Shown here: piece after piece, positions 28,006 through 38,379 of the stretch | Position numbering within the stretch: position 1 is the first letter of the stretch | How the letters are laid out: every line of letters starts with the position of its first letter | Notes under the pieces: generated by a model | The model's database searches: none | What the model saw: the letters and a program-made list of their open reading frames with translations, nothing else | What the model was told of the DNA's origin: nothing | Assembly (NCBI RefSeq): GCF_002139935.1 | Contig: NZ_CP015578.1 | Location: forward strand, 682,001-746,000 | Origin: Campylobacter lanienae NCTC 13004 | GTDB taxonomy: Bacteria > Campylobacterota > Campylobacteria > Campylobacterales > Campylobacteraceae | Reading direction: 5' to 3' | Length of the DNA: 64,000 nucleotides | Position numbers and translations under genes: made by a program

Positions 28006-28814
28006 TTGCTTACTTTTTCTACAGCGTTTAGATATGGTTGTATATCAAGTCCGTATAACTTCAAAAGCTCTTTTGAGCTATCTATTTGCTTTTGCGATAG
28101 AGTACCAAAGATATTTATGCTATTGCTTATGATATTTAGTATTTGGCACTGATTTTTTATTGATTCTGGTGCATCATCAGGATCTAATAGATATCTAATA
28201 GCATTAGCAATCTCAGGTTCTAAATTCCAATTTTTAAATATCTGCGCTGTTACTAGCTGACTAGAGATTCCTACCATACTTATCTCTAATTGAGATAGCT
28301 CTTTTGGGGTTGAAATGCTCTGTAATTGTGATGCGAATTTATCTGATTTATTAGATTCTATCAGCTCTTTGGCGATTATAATCTTGCCTATATCCATCAT
28401 AAAACTAGCCGGAGATATGATATTTAAAAGCTCACGATCGATTTGATTACACCAGTTAAATGCTAGAGCATTTTGCTTGGTTGCTATATCCATAAAGTTG
28501 GTTTCGTTAATTTTATATGGTGATAGATCGATTTTGAAGTTTTTATTGATTGTACCAGCAAGGGCAAATCCCCTAATGGTCGCCATCCCAAATAACGCCA
28601 CAGCTCTATTAATATCAGTTATCTCTCTGCTAAATCCATATAATGGACTATTGGCTGAGCGTAAAATATTTGCTGTTAGCATCGGGTCTCGTTGGATTAC
28701 GCTGATTAGCTCTGCTATATCGCTATCATCACTACTACAAATTTGTTGAATTTGGATAATGGTATCATCAAGTGGTGGTAGGGATTTTATACTTTTGTAT
28801 ATTGCTTCATTCAT
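28002..28814 (-). CDS. HDOD domain protein
   Basis: 270 residues, almost entirely an HDOD domain: a degenerate HD-type fold without metal ligands, found in signalling proteins. Typical stretches are LPPLDDTIIQIQQI, VIQRDPMLTANILRSANSPLYG, INRAVALFGMATIRGFAL and ASFMMDIGKIIIAKEL. No output or receiver domain is attached. Probably a small signalling adaptor; targets unknown. It is the first gene of the HDOD-rnr-holA unit and divergent from ilvC; a weaker -10 (TAAAAT) is at 28852-28857. Confidence 0.85.
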   Translation of the reverse strand: MNEAIYKSIKSLPPLDDTIIQIQQICSSDDSDIAELISVIQRDPMLTANILRSANSPLYGFSREITDINRAVALFGMATIRGFALAGTINKNFKIDLSPYKINETNFMDIATKQNALAFNWCNQIDRELLNIISPASFMMDIGKIIIAKELIESNKSDKFASQLQSISTPKELSQLEISMVGISSQLVTAQIFKNWNLEPEIANAIRYLLDPDDAPESIKNQCQILNIISNSINIFGTLSQKQIDSSKELLKLYGLDIQPYLNAVEKVSN

Positions 28815-28909
28815 GGTAATTTCTCGTGCGAATTTTTGATTTATTTTGGGAATTTTACTACATTGAAGTTAAATTTTTGATAATTTTTTTGAAATTTTGT
28901 CAAATTTAA

Positions 28910-29983
<1,074 letters not shown>

Positions 29984-31000
29984 TTGGCAAAGCGTAGCAA
30001 AAATAGCACCTCAAATAACGAGGTGCTAGTATATTTAGGTATATTTTTATCTATTGGGATTATTATTGTCGTAGTATATCTAGTGCTAAATAGCAAAAGT
30101 AGTCAAAAGCAGGTTTTTGAGCCTAAGGCTATAGAGAAAATTGATAGGTATTTTGCCGATAAAACAAGGGATTATAGCATTTTAGATACCGCTCAAAATG
30201 CCACGCAAATAGAGCAAAACGCCACTAAAAATATTATCCAAATAGATGAAAATATCACACAAATAGATAGATTAAAAGATGAAATCAATAGTAATCAAAG
30301 TATAAAATCACAATACAATCCACCTAAAAAGCCTATTGTAGATAGACCAAAATTAGCAATAATTATAGATGATATATCTACTTTTCATCAAGCTAAAAAG
30401 ATTAAATCACTAAATTTAAATATCACACCATCAATTTTCCCACCGAGTGCCAACTATCCAAATAGCGCAAGAGTAGCTAATGAATTTGAGTTTTATATGA
30501 TTCATTTACCACTTGAAGCTATGAATTATCAAGCGCAAGAGAAAAATACTCTAAAAGTAGGTGATAGCAGCGATAAAATAGAGTCTGAAATTAGCAAAAT
30601 TAGATCAAATTTTCCAAAGGCAATATATATAAATAACCACACAGGAAGCAAATTTACAAGCGATTATGACTCTTTAAAAAAGCTCTTCATAGCCTTTAAA
30701 AAACACAATATGATATTTATAGATAGCTACACGACTAAAGATTCTAAGGCTAAGATTTTAAGCAGTGAGTTTGGGAATAAATATTTAAAAAGAGATGTTT
30801 TTATAGATAATACCAAAGATGAAAAAGCTATAATAAATAAGCTAAAAGAGGCTATAAAAATAGCTCAAAAAAGTGGCTTTGCTATAGCGATTGGGCATCC
30901 ATATGAGCAGACTTTTAAGGCTTTGAAGGGCTTTAAAAGTGAGTTAGAGAGCCAAGTTGATATAATATTTTTAAGAGATTTATATGAAATTTATAACTGA
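29984..31000 (+). CDS. divergent polysaccharide deacetylase family protein (YibQ-like)
   Basis: 338 residues, TTG start directly after the ilvC stop. One membrane helix at about 15-36, then an Asn/Gln/Ile-rich linker with repeated QNAT/IDEN-like units (about 68-105), then a divergent polysaccharide deacetylase domain: PKLAIIIDDIS, MIHLPLEAMNYQ, INNHTGSKFTSD, FIDSYTT, AIAIGHPY. The histidines and aspartates at the active-site positions are present. An enzymatic role on a periplasmic glycan is inferred. The gene overlaps dprA by 17 bases. Confidence 0.8.
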   Translation: MAKRSKNSTSNNEVLVYLGIFLSIGIIIVVVYLVLNSKSSQKQVFEPKAIEKIDRYFADKTRDYSILDTAQNATQIEQNATKNIIQIDENITQIDRLKDEINSNQSIKSQYNPPKKPIVDRPKLAIIIDDISTFHQAKKIKSLNLNITPSIFPPSANYPNSARVANEFEFYMIHLPLEAMNYQAQEKNTLKVGDSSDKIESEISKIRSNFPKAIYINNHTGSKFTSDYDSLKKLFIAFKKHNMIFIDSYTTKDSKAKILSSEFGNKYLKRDVFIDNTKDEKAIINKLKEAIKIAQKSGFAIAIGHPYEQTFKALKGFKSELESQVDIIFLRDLYEIYN

Positions 31001-31748
31001 CTTTAATCTAAACTCAAATTTCAAAAACCCACCACAAAAGCTATATTATAAAGGAAATTTAGAGTTATTAAATTCGCCAAAAGTAGCAATTGTCGGCTCA
31101 CGAAAATGCTCATCTTATACCAAAAATATGACCCTAAATCTCGCTTCAACGCTCAAAAAATATGGAGTTTGTGTAGTTAGCGGTGCGGCAATTGGCGTAG
31201 ATATCCATGCTCACACTGGTGCGTATCCGCATACAATTGCGGTTTTCGGCAATGGATTAGATCAAATTTATCCATTACAAAATGCCAAAATGATAAAAGA
31301 TATCTATCAAAACTCATTAGCATTAAGCGCATATGAGCCAGGCATCGTAGCAAAGGGGTGGCAATTTTTGGAGCGAAATTTAATCACAGTAGCCCTAAGC
31401 GACGCAGTTGTAGTAGCTCAAGCTGATATTAAAAGTGGCTCTATGAGTAGTGCTAAGGCGGCTATTAAATTTGGAATTCCGCTCTATGTATTACCTCAAA
31501 GACTTGGTGAGAGTAGTGGAACTAATGAGTTATTAGCAAGTGGCAAAGCGCAGATTATTACTGATTTTGATAAATTTGCTATGAAATTTGGGCTGAGAAA
31601 TTATGATCAAAATAGCGATGAGATCATTGAGTTTATCAAACAAAATTCAAATTTTGATGAGTGTTATTCTAAATTTGGAGATATTATCTATGATTATGAG
31701 CTAGATGGCAAAATCGCTATTGATGGAATTTATGTGAGAATTTTATGA
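30984..31748 (+). CDS. dprA: DNA processing protein DprA
   Basis: 254 residues. Loads RecA on incoming single strands in natural transformation. Rossmann-like DprA domain with VAIVGSRKCSSYT, CVVSGAAIGVDIHAHTGA, TIAVFGNGLDQIYP and SGSMSSAKAA. It lacks both the N-terminal SAM domain and a full winged-helix tail, as in other Campylobacter. It overlaps the YibQ-like gene by 17 bases and ruvX by 4. Confidence 0.93.
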   Translation: MKFITDFNLNSNFKNPPQKLYYKGNLELLNSPKVAIVGSRKCSSYTKNMTLNLASTLKKYGVCVVSGAAIGVDIHAHTGAYPHTIAVFGNGLDQIYPLQNAKMIKDIYQNSLALSAYEPGIVAKGWQFLERNLITVALSDAVVVAQADIKSGSMSSAKAAIKFGIPLYVLPQRLGESSGTNELLASGKAQIITDFDKFAMKFGLRNYDQNSDEIIEFIKQNSNFDECYSKFGDIIYDYELDGKIAIDGIYVRIL

Positions 31749-32116
31749 TAGTTGGGGTTGATATAGGACTTAAAAGAATTGGCATAGCTATAAGCCCAGA
31801 TGGTAAAATCGCTATCCCAACCACACCAATCTTGCGTAAAAATCGCAATCAAGCCGCAAGAGATCTTGATAGTATGCTAAGGGATAATGGAGCCAAAATC
31901 TTGGTTGTAGGCTTGCCAAAGGGTGGCAGCTGCCAAGATGAGATGGAGCGTAGGATTACTCACTTTATCTCTCTTTTAAATTTCGATGGAGAAGTGCATT
32001 ATCAAGATGAATCTTATAGTAGCGTTGAAGCTAGCGAGCTAGTAGGAGATAGGCGAGATGGTAAATTCGATAGCGTAGCGGCGATGATAATTTTGGAGAG
32101 ATTTTTAAAAAGATGA
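31745..32116 (+). CDS. ruvX: Holliday junction resolvase-like protein RuvX/YqgF
   Basis: 123 residues. RNase H-like fold: IVGVDIGLKRIGIAIS at the start, the VVGLPKG strand, QDESYSSVEA and the final acidic motif DSVAAMIILE. In E. coli YqgF is linked to 16S rRNA processing. Four-base overlaps with both neighbours (dprA, RsmB-like gene). Confidence 0.92.
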   Translation: MIVGVDIGLKRIGIAISPDGKIAIPTTPILRKNRNQAARDLDSMLRDNGAKILVVGLPKGGSCQDEMERRITHFISLLNFDGEVHYQDESYSSVEASELVGDRRDGKFDSVAAMIILERFLKR

Positions 32117-32979
32117 ATTTTAAAGATTATCTAAAATCTAGTTTAAATAAGGCTGATTTTCAAAGGGTTTGGGATAGCTTTTTTGAGCCTAAAAGCGTTG
32201 GATTTTATCTAAATTTGCTGAAATTTGATAGGGATTATATTATTTCAAATTTAGATGATTTGGGGGTTGAATTTAGGGAGATTTTGCCAAATTTTTATCT
32301 ATGTAAGGCTGAATTTAAAGAGATTTTGACTCACTCTGAGTTATTTAATAAAGGAGCGATATATATTCAAAATCCAAGTAGCTATCTAGCAGTTTTAGCT
32401 CTAAATCCAGCTAAAAATGATATCGTTTTAGATATGTGTGCTAGCCCAGGTGGAAAGAGCATTGCACTAGCAAATATGATGGGATATGGGGCGGATTTGG
32501 CGGTGATGGAGAGTGATAGCAAGAGATTTTATACCTTAAAAGCAAATTTAAATAAATATGGTTGTGAGTGGGTGAGAACCTACAATAAAGACGCAAGGAG
32601 TATTTCAAGGAGCTGTGTGGGCAGATTTGATAAGATTTTGCTTGATGCGCCATGCTCTAGCTACTCTCATTTTGGTGATGGATTTGTAGAAAAATCAGCC
32701 AAAGAGATAAAATCTCTCTCAAAGCTACAAAAACAGCTTTTAAACTCAGCGTTAAGTGCTTTAAAGCCAGGCGGGTGCGTGGTTTATAGCACTTGTACAT
32801 TTTTTGAGTGTGAGAATGAAGAGGTGATTCAAAATGCCTTGGGATCTAAATTTGATATTAGTATCCAGCCTATTAGCTTTGGTTTAAAAAGCGAGATTGT
32901 GAGCGAATTTGGGCTTAGGATTTTGCCAGATTGTGATATGGACGCATTTTTCTTAGCTAAAATTGTGAAAAATAATTAA
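32113..32979 (+). CDS. RsmB/NOP-family RNA (cytosine-5) methyltransferase
   Basis: 288 residues. SAM-dependent m5C methyltransferase fold: YIQNPSSYLAVLAL, DMCASPGGKS (SAM motif I), ILLDAPCSSYSHF (motif IV, the cysteine that releases the product) and VVYSTCTFFECENE (motif VI, the nucleophilic cysteine). It lacks the N-terminal NusB-like part of full RsmB, so the RNA target could be rRNA or tRNA. End of the ilvC-to-methyltransferase run. Confidence 0.88.
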   Translation: MNFKDYLKSSLNKADFQRVWDSFFEPKSVGFYLNLLKFDRDYIISNLDDLGVEFREILPNFYLCKAEFKEILTHSELFNKGAIYIQNPSSYLAVLALNPAKNDIVLDMCASPGGKSIALANMMGYGADLAVMESDSKRFYTLKANLNKYGCEWVRTYNKDARSISRSCVGRFDKILLDAPCSSYSHFGDGFVEKSAKEIKSLSKLQKQLLNSALSALKPGGCVVYSTCTFFECENEEVIQNALGSKFDISIQPISFGLKSEIVSEFGLRILPDCDMDAFFLAKIVKNN

Positions 32980-33033
32980 ATTTTTTAATATAACCAAAGT
33001 AGCGAATTTGGCTAATTTTTAGCAACAAAATTG

Positions 33034-33039
33034 TATAAT
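33034..33039 (+). promoter_or_regulatory. -10 element of purU
   Basis: TGTATAAT at 33032-33039, about 33 bases before the GTG start of purU. Its presence argues against the longer open frame that begins at 33031 being coding. Confidence 0.65.
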
Positions 33040-33072
33040 TGGCAGAATTTTTCTAAAATTTTTGGAGATAGA

Positions 33073-33903
33073 GTGGATTATATTTTAAAGATTGATTGTA
33101 ATGATGAAAAAGGGCTTATATTAAGAGTTAGCGAGATTGTATTTAAGCATGGATTAAACTATGTTAGCACTAGTGAGTTTGTAGATCATGAAAATAGTAG
33201 ATTCTATATGCGTGCGGTGGTTGTAGGGCAGGTAAATACAATTGAGTTTCAAAACACTCTAAGTGCCTATTTGCCAAGTGATAGTGTAATATTTTTTGAA
33301 GCTATTAAGAAAAAAGATATAGTGATCCTAGCGACAAAAGAGAATCACTGCTTAGGTGATCTGCTTATTAAACATAGTAGCAAGGATCTAAACGCAAATA
33401 TCTTAGCTATCATAGCCAATCACGATACCTTGCGTCCATTGAGTGATAAATTTGATATTCCATTTACCTGTATTAGTGCTGATGGATTAGATAGGGTTGA
33501 GCATGAAAAATTGGTCTTAAAAGAGTTAGAAAAATATAAATTTGATTATATGGTTTTGGCAAAATATATGAGAATTTTAAGCCCTGATTTTGTCAAGCGA
33601 TATCCAAAAAAGATTATCAATATCCATCACTCATTTTTACCAGCTTTTATAGGGGCAAATCCGTATAAACAAGCTTATGAGCGTGGTGTGAAGATTATCG
33701 GAGCCACAGCGCATTTTGTTACTGATGATTTGGATGAAGGGCCGATAATCACTCAAGATGTAATAAGGGTAAATCACGAGATGAATTGGAAAGATATGCA
33801 AAAAGCTGGTAGAGATGTCGAAAAAGTGGTGCTTAGCAATGCTTTAGAGTTAGTTTTTGATGAGAGAGTTTTTGTTTATGATAATAAAACGGTGATATTT
33901 TAA
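33073..33903 (+). CDS. purU: formyltetrahydrofolate deformylase
   Basis: Hydrolyses 10-formyl-THF to formate and THF. N-terminal ACT domain (ILKIDCNDEKGLILRVSEIV) followed by a formyltransferase-like domain with the catalytic set IINIHHSFLPAFIGANPY and the later GATAHFVTDDLDEGPII. I start it at GTG 33073 (MDYILKIDC) because GGAGATA lies just upstream and a -10 lies in the longer frame; this gives 276 residues, the expected size. trmL begins at its last base. Confidence 0.93.
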   Translation: MDYILKIDCNDEKGLILRVSEIVFKHGLNYVSTSEFVDHENSRFYMRAVVVGQVNTIEFQNTLSAYLPSDSVIFFEAIKKKDIVILATKENHCLGDLLIKHSSKDLNANILAIIANHDTLRPLSDKFDIPFTCISADGLDRVEHEKLVLKELEKYKFDYMVLAKYMRILSPDFVKRYPKKIINIHHSFLPAFIGANPYKQAYERGVKIIGATAHFVTDDLDEGPIITQDVIRVNHEMNWKDMQKAGRDVEKVVLSNALELVFDERVFVYDNKTVIF

Positions 33904-34391
33904 TGTTTAATATCGTGCTTGTAAATCCCAAAATTCACACAAATACTGGAAGTATCGGTAGAATGTGTGTTAATTGTGGAGCTAAATTACACTTAGTTAA
34001 GCCTTTGGGATTTGAGATTGATGATAAGCATTTAAGGCGTGCGGGGCTAGATTATTGGGCGAGCTTAAATCCTGTGATTTGGGAGAATTTGGATAGCTTT
34101 TTAGAAGCAAATTTGGAATTTAAAGATAGATTTTTCTTTGCGACTACTAAGTGTAATAAGCTATATTTTGAAGCTGAGTTTAAGCCGTGGGATTATCTAT
34201 TTTTTGGTGGTGAGGATTGTGGATTGCCACTTGATTTAATGCGATTAAATAGGGATAATTGTATCACTATACCTATGACTAGTCAAGGTAGGAGCTTGAA
34301 TTTAGCCACTAGTGTTGGGATTATTACTTTTGAAGCTATCCGCCAAAATATAGATAAATTTGATTTTAGGGATATGGTATGCGAATTTTAA
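33903..34391 (+). CDS. trmL: tRNA (cytidine(34)-2'-O)-methyltransferase TrmL
   Basis: 162 residues, a minimal SPOUT methyltransferase. NIVLVNPKIHTNTGSIGRMC, LDYWASL, FFGGEDCGLP and the knot signature ITIPMTSQGRSLNLATSVGI are all present. It 2'-O-methylates the wobble base of leucine tRNAs. It overlaps purU by a base and the nuclease-like gene by 13 bases. Confidence 0.92.
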   Translation: MFNIVLVNPKIHTNTGSIGRMCVNCGAKLHLVKPLGFEIDDKHLRRAGLDYWASLNPVIWENLDSFLEANLEFKDRFFFATTKCNKLYFEAEFKPWDYLFFGGEDCGLPLDLMRLNRDNCITIPMTSQGRSLNLATSVGIITFEAIRQNIDKFDFRDMVCEF

Positions 34392-35668
34392 TCTCTATTA
34401 TTTTGTTTTTTGGGGTGCTTTTTTCATCAGAATTAAAGATCGCTACATATAATGTCGAAAATCTCTTTGATGATAGGATTAGTGGTAGTGAATATAGTGA
34501 GTTTAAATCTAATAGATGGAACGAGGCAAAATATCAGCAAAAACTACAAAAAATCGCTAGAGTTTTAAAACATTTAGATGCTGATGTGGTGGCATTAAAT
34601 GAGATTGAAAATCAAAATGTAATGAAGGCGCTAGCTGATTTGAGCGGATATAGATATTATAAATTTGCTACTACAAAGGGTGCGCCAGTTGGGCTTGGGC
34701 TGCTTAGTAGATATAGGATTAGTGATAGTAGAGTTTATCTTGTGCCAAATGTCAAAACTAGGCCGATTTTGATGAGTAGGGTGGAGTTTAATGGTTATGA
34801 TATTGAGTTTTTTGTAGCTCACTTCCCAGCGGCTAAAAATCCACTTAAAAGCAGAATCGCCGCCGCTGATACAATGAAAAAAGCTATTAAAAATAGCCAA
34901 AATGGGGTGATTTTAGGCGATTTAAATAGCAATTATGGATATAAATTTTTGCTTAATGATCTTGATGGATGGACGAATTTGTGGGAGTTTATCCCTACTA
35001 GTCAAAGAAGTAGCTATAAAAATGGTAAAAGCGCAATTGATCATATAATATTAAGTAGGGATTTGATGAGTGGGAATTTGAGTTATAAAGATGGGAGTTT
35101 TGGTATTTTCAAAGCAAATTTTATGGATGATAGTTACTCTGATCACTACCCTATATATGCTACAATAACTACGCAAAATAACTCTAAAGAGTTGCCAACT
35201 CTATCGATTAATGAGCTTAAATCATCTAATCAAAGAGCCAAAATATCAGGTGTGGTGATATATAAGGATAAAAATGGATATATATTAACTGATGAGAGTC
35301 GGCGTGGAATTTATATCTATGAGAAAAATCCATCTCTTGGTATTGGTATGAGAGTTGATGCGGTGGCAAATAAGATTGAAGATTATAAGGGCAATATGCA
35401 AATTAGTAGTATCTCTTATGTAAGCTTAGATAGCGATTTTAAGGGCGATGAGAGTAGCTATATGATGGATATAAATGATATAGATATGGCTACAAGCGGC
35501 GATGTGATTGGGGATATTGTCTTAGATATTAAGGGCGGATTTGCTAATATTTCTAATACTAAATTTAAAATTTACTCACCAAATAGGGCGATAAAAGATG
35601 GTAAAATCTCGATTAAAAAGGCTATTGTGTGGAGTTATAAGGGACAAAAGGAGTTGATAATTGAGTGA
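34379..35668 (+). CDS. secreted endonuclease/exonuclease/phosphatase-family protein with C-terminal OB-like domain
   Basis: 429 residues. Signal peptide MRILISIILFFGVLFSS. Residues about 19-260 form an EEP domain: IATYNVENLFDD, DVVALNEIEN (metal-binding Glu), LGLLSRY, FVAHFPA, VILGDLNSN, and DSYSDHYPIYATI (catalytic Asp-His). From about 275 on is a beta-rich segment (AKISGVVIYKDKNGYILTDE, GMRVDAVAN) like the OB-fold parts of secreted nucleases. Extracellular or periplasmic DNase activity is plausible but unproven. Coupled to trmL by overlap. Confidence 0.82.
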   Translation: MRILISIILFFGVLFSSELKIATYNVENLFDDRISGSEYSEFKSNRWNEAKYQQKLQKIARVLKHLDADVVALNEIENQNVMKALADLSGYRYYKFATTKGAPVGLGLLSRYRISDSRVYLVPNVKTRPILMSRVEFNGYDIEFFVAHFPAAKNPLKSRIAAADTMKKAIKNSQNGVILGDLNSNYGYKFLLNDLDGWTNLWEFIPTSQRSSYKNGKSAIDHIILSRDLMSGNLSYKDGSFGIFKANFMDDSYSDHYPIYATITTQNNSKELPTLSINELKSSNQRAKISGVVIYKDKNGYILTDESRRGIYIYEKNPSLGIGMRVDAVANKIEDYKGNMQISSISYVSLDSDFKGDESSYMMDINDIDMATSGDVIGDIVLDIKGGFANISNTKFKIYSPNRAIKDGKISIKKAIVWSYKGQKELIIE

Positions 35669-35852
35669 ATTTTTGACTTTTATGGGTTGGGTTGTTGTTG
35701 TGTTTATTATTTTTGTTCTTGTCGTTGGGTTTAATCGTCAAATGATGGAGAAAAATAGAATTAGAGATGAGATAACAGCTGCTAGAAAAGCCGCTAAGGA
35801 TAAAAAGCAAAAAATAGATATAGATGGAGATAGTAATGAAAATGTTAATTGA
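35661..35852 (+). CDS. small membrane protein, 63 residues
   Basis: TTG start with AAAAGGAG upstream. One membrane helix (FMGWVVVVFIIFVLVVGF) then a strongly charged cytoplasmic tail. It overlaps the nuclease stop by 8 bases and the glyS start region by 17, so translation is tightly coupled. I do not recognise a family. Confidence 0.65.
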   Translation: MSEFLTFMGWVVVVFIIFVLVVGFNRQMMEKNRIRDEITAARKAAKDKKQKIDIDGDSNENVN

Positions 35853-37860
35853 GATTGGAGTAGAAGAGCTTCCTGCGATACCTTTTTTAAAAGAGCTTAA
35901 TAATATTGAGCCAAAATTTAAATCTGCGTTAGATGAGTATAATATTAAGTGTGATTTTAGGCTTGATTATACCCCTAGAAGAGTTGTATTGCATGGTGAT
36001 ATGGATGAATTCGCTGGTGATAAGGTGGTTGAGAGTATCGGCGCACCAAAGCATGTGGCATTAAGTATCGATCAAAATTGGTCCGCAGCAGCGATAGGAT
36101 TTGCTAAAAAGTGTGGCATAAGCTTAGATGAGCTGAAATTTGAAAATATTAATGGCAAAGAGGTTTTGTATCATAAGAGTGTGATTAAGGGGGATTTGAG
36201 TAAAAATCTGCTTGCTAAGGTTATAAATAAATTTATATCATCTTTAAATTTCGGTAAATCTATGAGATGGGGAGATGGCAAGTATGAGTTTATCCGTCCG
36301 ATTAGATCTATTGTAGCGGTTTTGGATGATGAGTTGGTGGATATGGAGATTTATGGTGTGAAGTCGCAAATGGCCTTTTATCCACATAGAAATTACGGCT
36401 ATGAGATGGTAAAATTCGCTACTATAGATAAGTATTATAGTGCTTTAGAGCGTAATGGGATTATCCTTAGTGCTAATAAAAGGCGAGAAAAAATCCTAAA
36501 TGAATTCAGGCAAATTGAGCAAAATAGCGGTTTGAAAATCGAGTTAGATGAGGATTTATTAGATGAAGTTGTGGCTATTACTGAGATGCCTACTGCGCTT
36601 ATGGGTGGCTTTGAAAAAGAGTTTTTAGAAGTGCCTAGTGAGGTTATAGTAACTTCAATGAAAGAAAATCAACGATACTTCCCATTGAGAGATCAAAATG
36701 GCAAATTAAGCAATCATTTTGTGGTAGTTAGCAATGCTATTAGTAGTGATTCGAATTTGATAATCAAAGGTAATGAAAAGGTGCTAAGAGCTAGGCTAAG
36801 TGATGCTAAGTTCTTTTGGGAGAGTGATCTAGCTAGTGAGTTTAGCTCAGCGAAATTAAAAAACATCACCTATTTAGCCGGTCTTGGCTCAATGTATGAT
36901 AAAGAGATTAGAGAGCGCCAAATTGCTAGGGAGCTAGCTAAAATCTATGAAAAAGAGCTAAAAGATGAATTTGGCGGTGAGTTTATAGATGAGCTTGATA
37001 GGGCTGTTATGCTTAGCAAGGCTGATCTTGCTACCTCAATGGTATATGAATTTACAGATTTACAAGGGGTTATGGGGAGTTATTACGCTAAACATAGAAA
37101 AGAAAATCACTTTGTAATTGAAGCGATCAAAGAGCAATACCTGCCTAATAAAGAGGGTAGCGAGTGTCCGAAAAGCTACTTTTCTAGCGTGGTGGCACTA
37201 TCATCTAAGCTTGATACGCTAATGGGGTTATTTAGTATAAATAAAATCCCAACAGGCAATAAAGACCCATACGCTCTAAGGCGAGCTGCAGCTGGGGTTA
37301 TACGGATTGTTTTGAATTTAAATATAGAGTTTGATATCAAAAAAATTCTATCTCTAATAGCTCAAAATTATGCTAAATTCGATTTGGGTAGTTTGGAGCT
37401 ATTTATAACTGATAGATTATATACTATGTATAATGCCAATCCATCTGTGATAAAAGCGTGTCTAGATAGTGGTGTAAGGGATATCAAAAGGCTAAATCTA
37501 GCTATAATTGCCTTAGATGAGATAAGCAAAGATAGCGAATTTAAAGAGAATTTCTCCACATTTAAGCGCCTAGCAAATATAATCAAAGATAGCAAGATTG
37601 AGAGTGTAGATGAGGGCTTAATGGAACATGAGAGCGAAAGAGCATTGTATAATAAATTTAACTCATTAAAATTAGATATCAATGATACAAAGGGATATTT
37701 ACTATCGTTATTTGATCTAAAACCTTATATTGATAGCTATTTTGATAATGTAATGATAAATAGCGATGATCCAAAGATTAAATCTAATCGCATATCCATA
37801 ATCGGGCAAATTTATCAAGCATTTTTAAAAGTCGCTGATATAAAAGAGATAACTATATAA
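35836..37860 (+). CDS. glyS: glycyl-tRNA synthetase beta subunit
   Basis: 674 residues. Begins MKMLIEIGVEELPAIPF, the family's ELP N-terminus. Other marks are SMRWGDGKYEFIRPIRSIVA, PHRNYGYE, TSMKENQRYFPL and VLRARLSDAKFFWESD. Needs the alpha subunit GlyQ, not in this window. The ATG at 35836 is preceded by GGAGATAGT; the ATG 12 bases upstream is part of that ribosome-binding site. A perfect palindromic terminator follows. Confidence 0.95.
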   Translation: MKMLIEIGVEELPAIPFLKELNNIEPKFKSALDEYNIKCDFRLDYTPRRVVLHGDMDEFAGDKVVESIGAPKHVALSIDQNWSAAAIGFAKKCGISLDELKFENINGKEVLYHKSVIKGDLSKNLLAKVINKFISSLNFGKSMRWGDGKYEFIRPIRSIVAVLDDELVDMEIYGVKSQMAFYPHRNYGYEMVKFATIDKYYSALERNGIILSANKRREKILNEFRQIEQNSGLKIELDEDLLDEVVAITEMPTALMGGFEKEFLEVPSEVIVTSMKENQRYFPLRDQNGKLSNHFVVVSNAISSDSNLIIKGNEKVLRARLSDAKFFWESDLASEFSSAKLKNITYLAGLGSMYDKEIRERQIARELAKIYEKELKDEFGGEFIDELDRAVMLSKADLATSMVYEFTDLQGVMGSYYAKHRKENHFVIEAIKEQYLPNKEGSECPKSYFSSVVALSSKLDTLMGLFSINKIPTGNKDPYALRRAAAGVIRIVLNLNIEFDIKKILSLIAQNYAKFDLGSLELFITDRLYTMYNANPSVIKACLDSGVRDIKRLNLAIIALDEISKDSEFKENFSTFKRLANIIKDSKIESVDEGLMEHESERALYNKFNSLKLDINDTKGYLLSLFDLKPYIDSYFDNVMINSDDPKIKSNRISIIGQIYQAFLKVADIKEITI

Positions 37861-37890
37861 TCATTAGAGTGCTTTAAAGCACTTTAATGA
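37861..37890. terminator. bidirectional terminator between glyS and a lipoprotein gene
   Basis: A 30-base palindrome (37861-37875 with 37876-37890, one mismatched pair) directly after the glyS stop and 8 bases before the stop of the convergent gene. Central AGTGCTTTAAAGCACT is perfect. Confidence 0.75.
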
Positions 37891-37898
37891 TTAAAAGG

Positions 37899-38264
37899 CT
37901 AAAATACGCCATCAAAGACTCTTTTGGAGTCTAGTTGATACTCGATTGCTATCTTATGTTCGCCTCTATAATTTTTCAAATAATTGGCTATTTTGTTTGA
38001 AATTTCATCAAATTTAACTCTATTTATAGACTCTTTACCGCTTATTATAAGCTTTAAATTATCGCTATTTGAGTCTATTTTGACATCGTGTAAGATATCA
38101 TTATATCCAAGCATAATATCTCTTTTATTATGCTCATCAATACCCATAAAATCAACTTCTATATTGTATGAGTGCGAGGTTAGATCACTAGGTTCTTGAT
38201 TTTTTTGTGCGCAGCCACTAAGGCAGATTAAGCAAGGTAAGATTAATTGTAAAATTCTCATCAT
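37899..38264 (-). CDS. small lipoprotein, function unknown
   Basis: 121 residues. Signal peptide with lipobox LSGC (lipidated Cys at about 18), then about 100 residues of mixed secondary structure. RBS GGAGATATG overlaps the double ATG start. No family recognised. Convergent with glyS, divergent from the small acidic gene. Confidence 0.7.
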   Translation of the reverse strand: MMRILQLILPCLICLSGCAQKNQEPSDLTSHSYNIEVDFMGIDEHNKRDIMLGYNDILHDVKIDSNSDNLKLIISGKESINRVKFDEISNKIANYLKNYRGEHKIAIEYQLDSKRVFDGVF

Positions 38265-38379
38265 ATCTCCAAAAATTTATTGCGGGATTTTAGCATAAAT
38301 TTCATTATCAAAATATAAATTTCAAAGTTAAATTAAGGAATTTTAGGTATTATTGCGAAAAATTTTTTAAGGAGATATA

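Noticed and set aside
33031-33072. N-terminal extension of PurU
   Set aside because: It begins inside the TATAAT promoter box, and GTG 33073 has a proper ribosome-binding site.
34631-34900. 89-residue minus-strand frame inside the EEP gene
   Set aside because: No ribosome-binding site and no family match; the plus-strand protein has a full set of motifs.
37861-37890. Palindrome as a regulator binding site
   Set aside because: It lies between two convergent stop codons, which is where a bidirectional terminator is expected.
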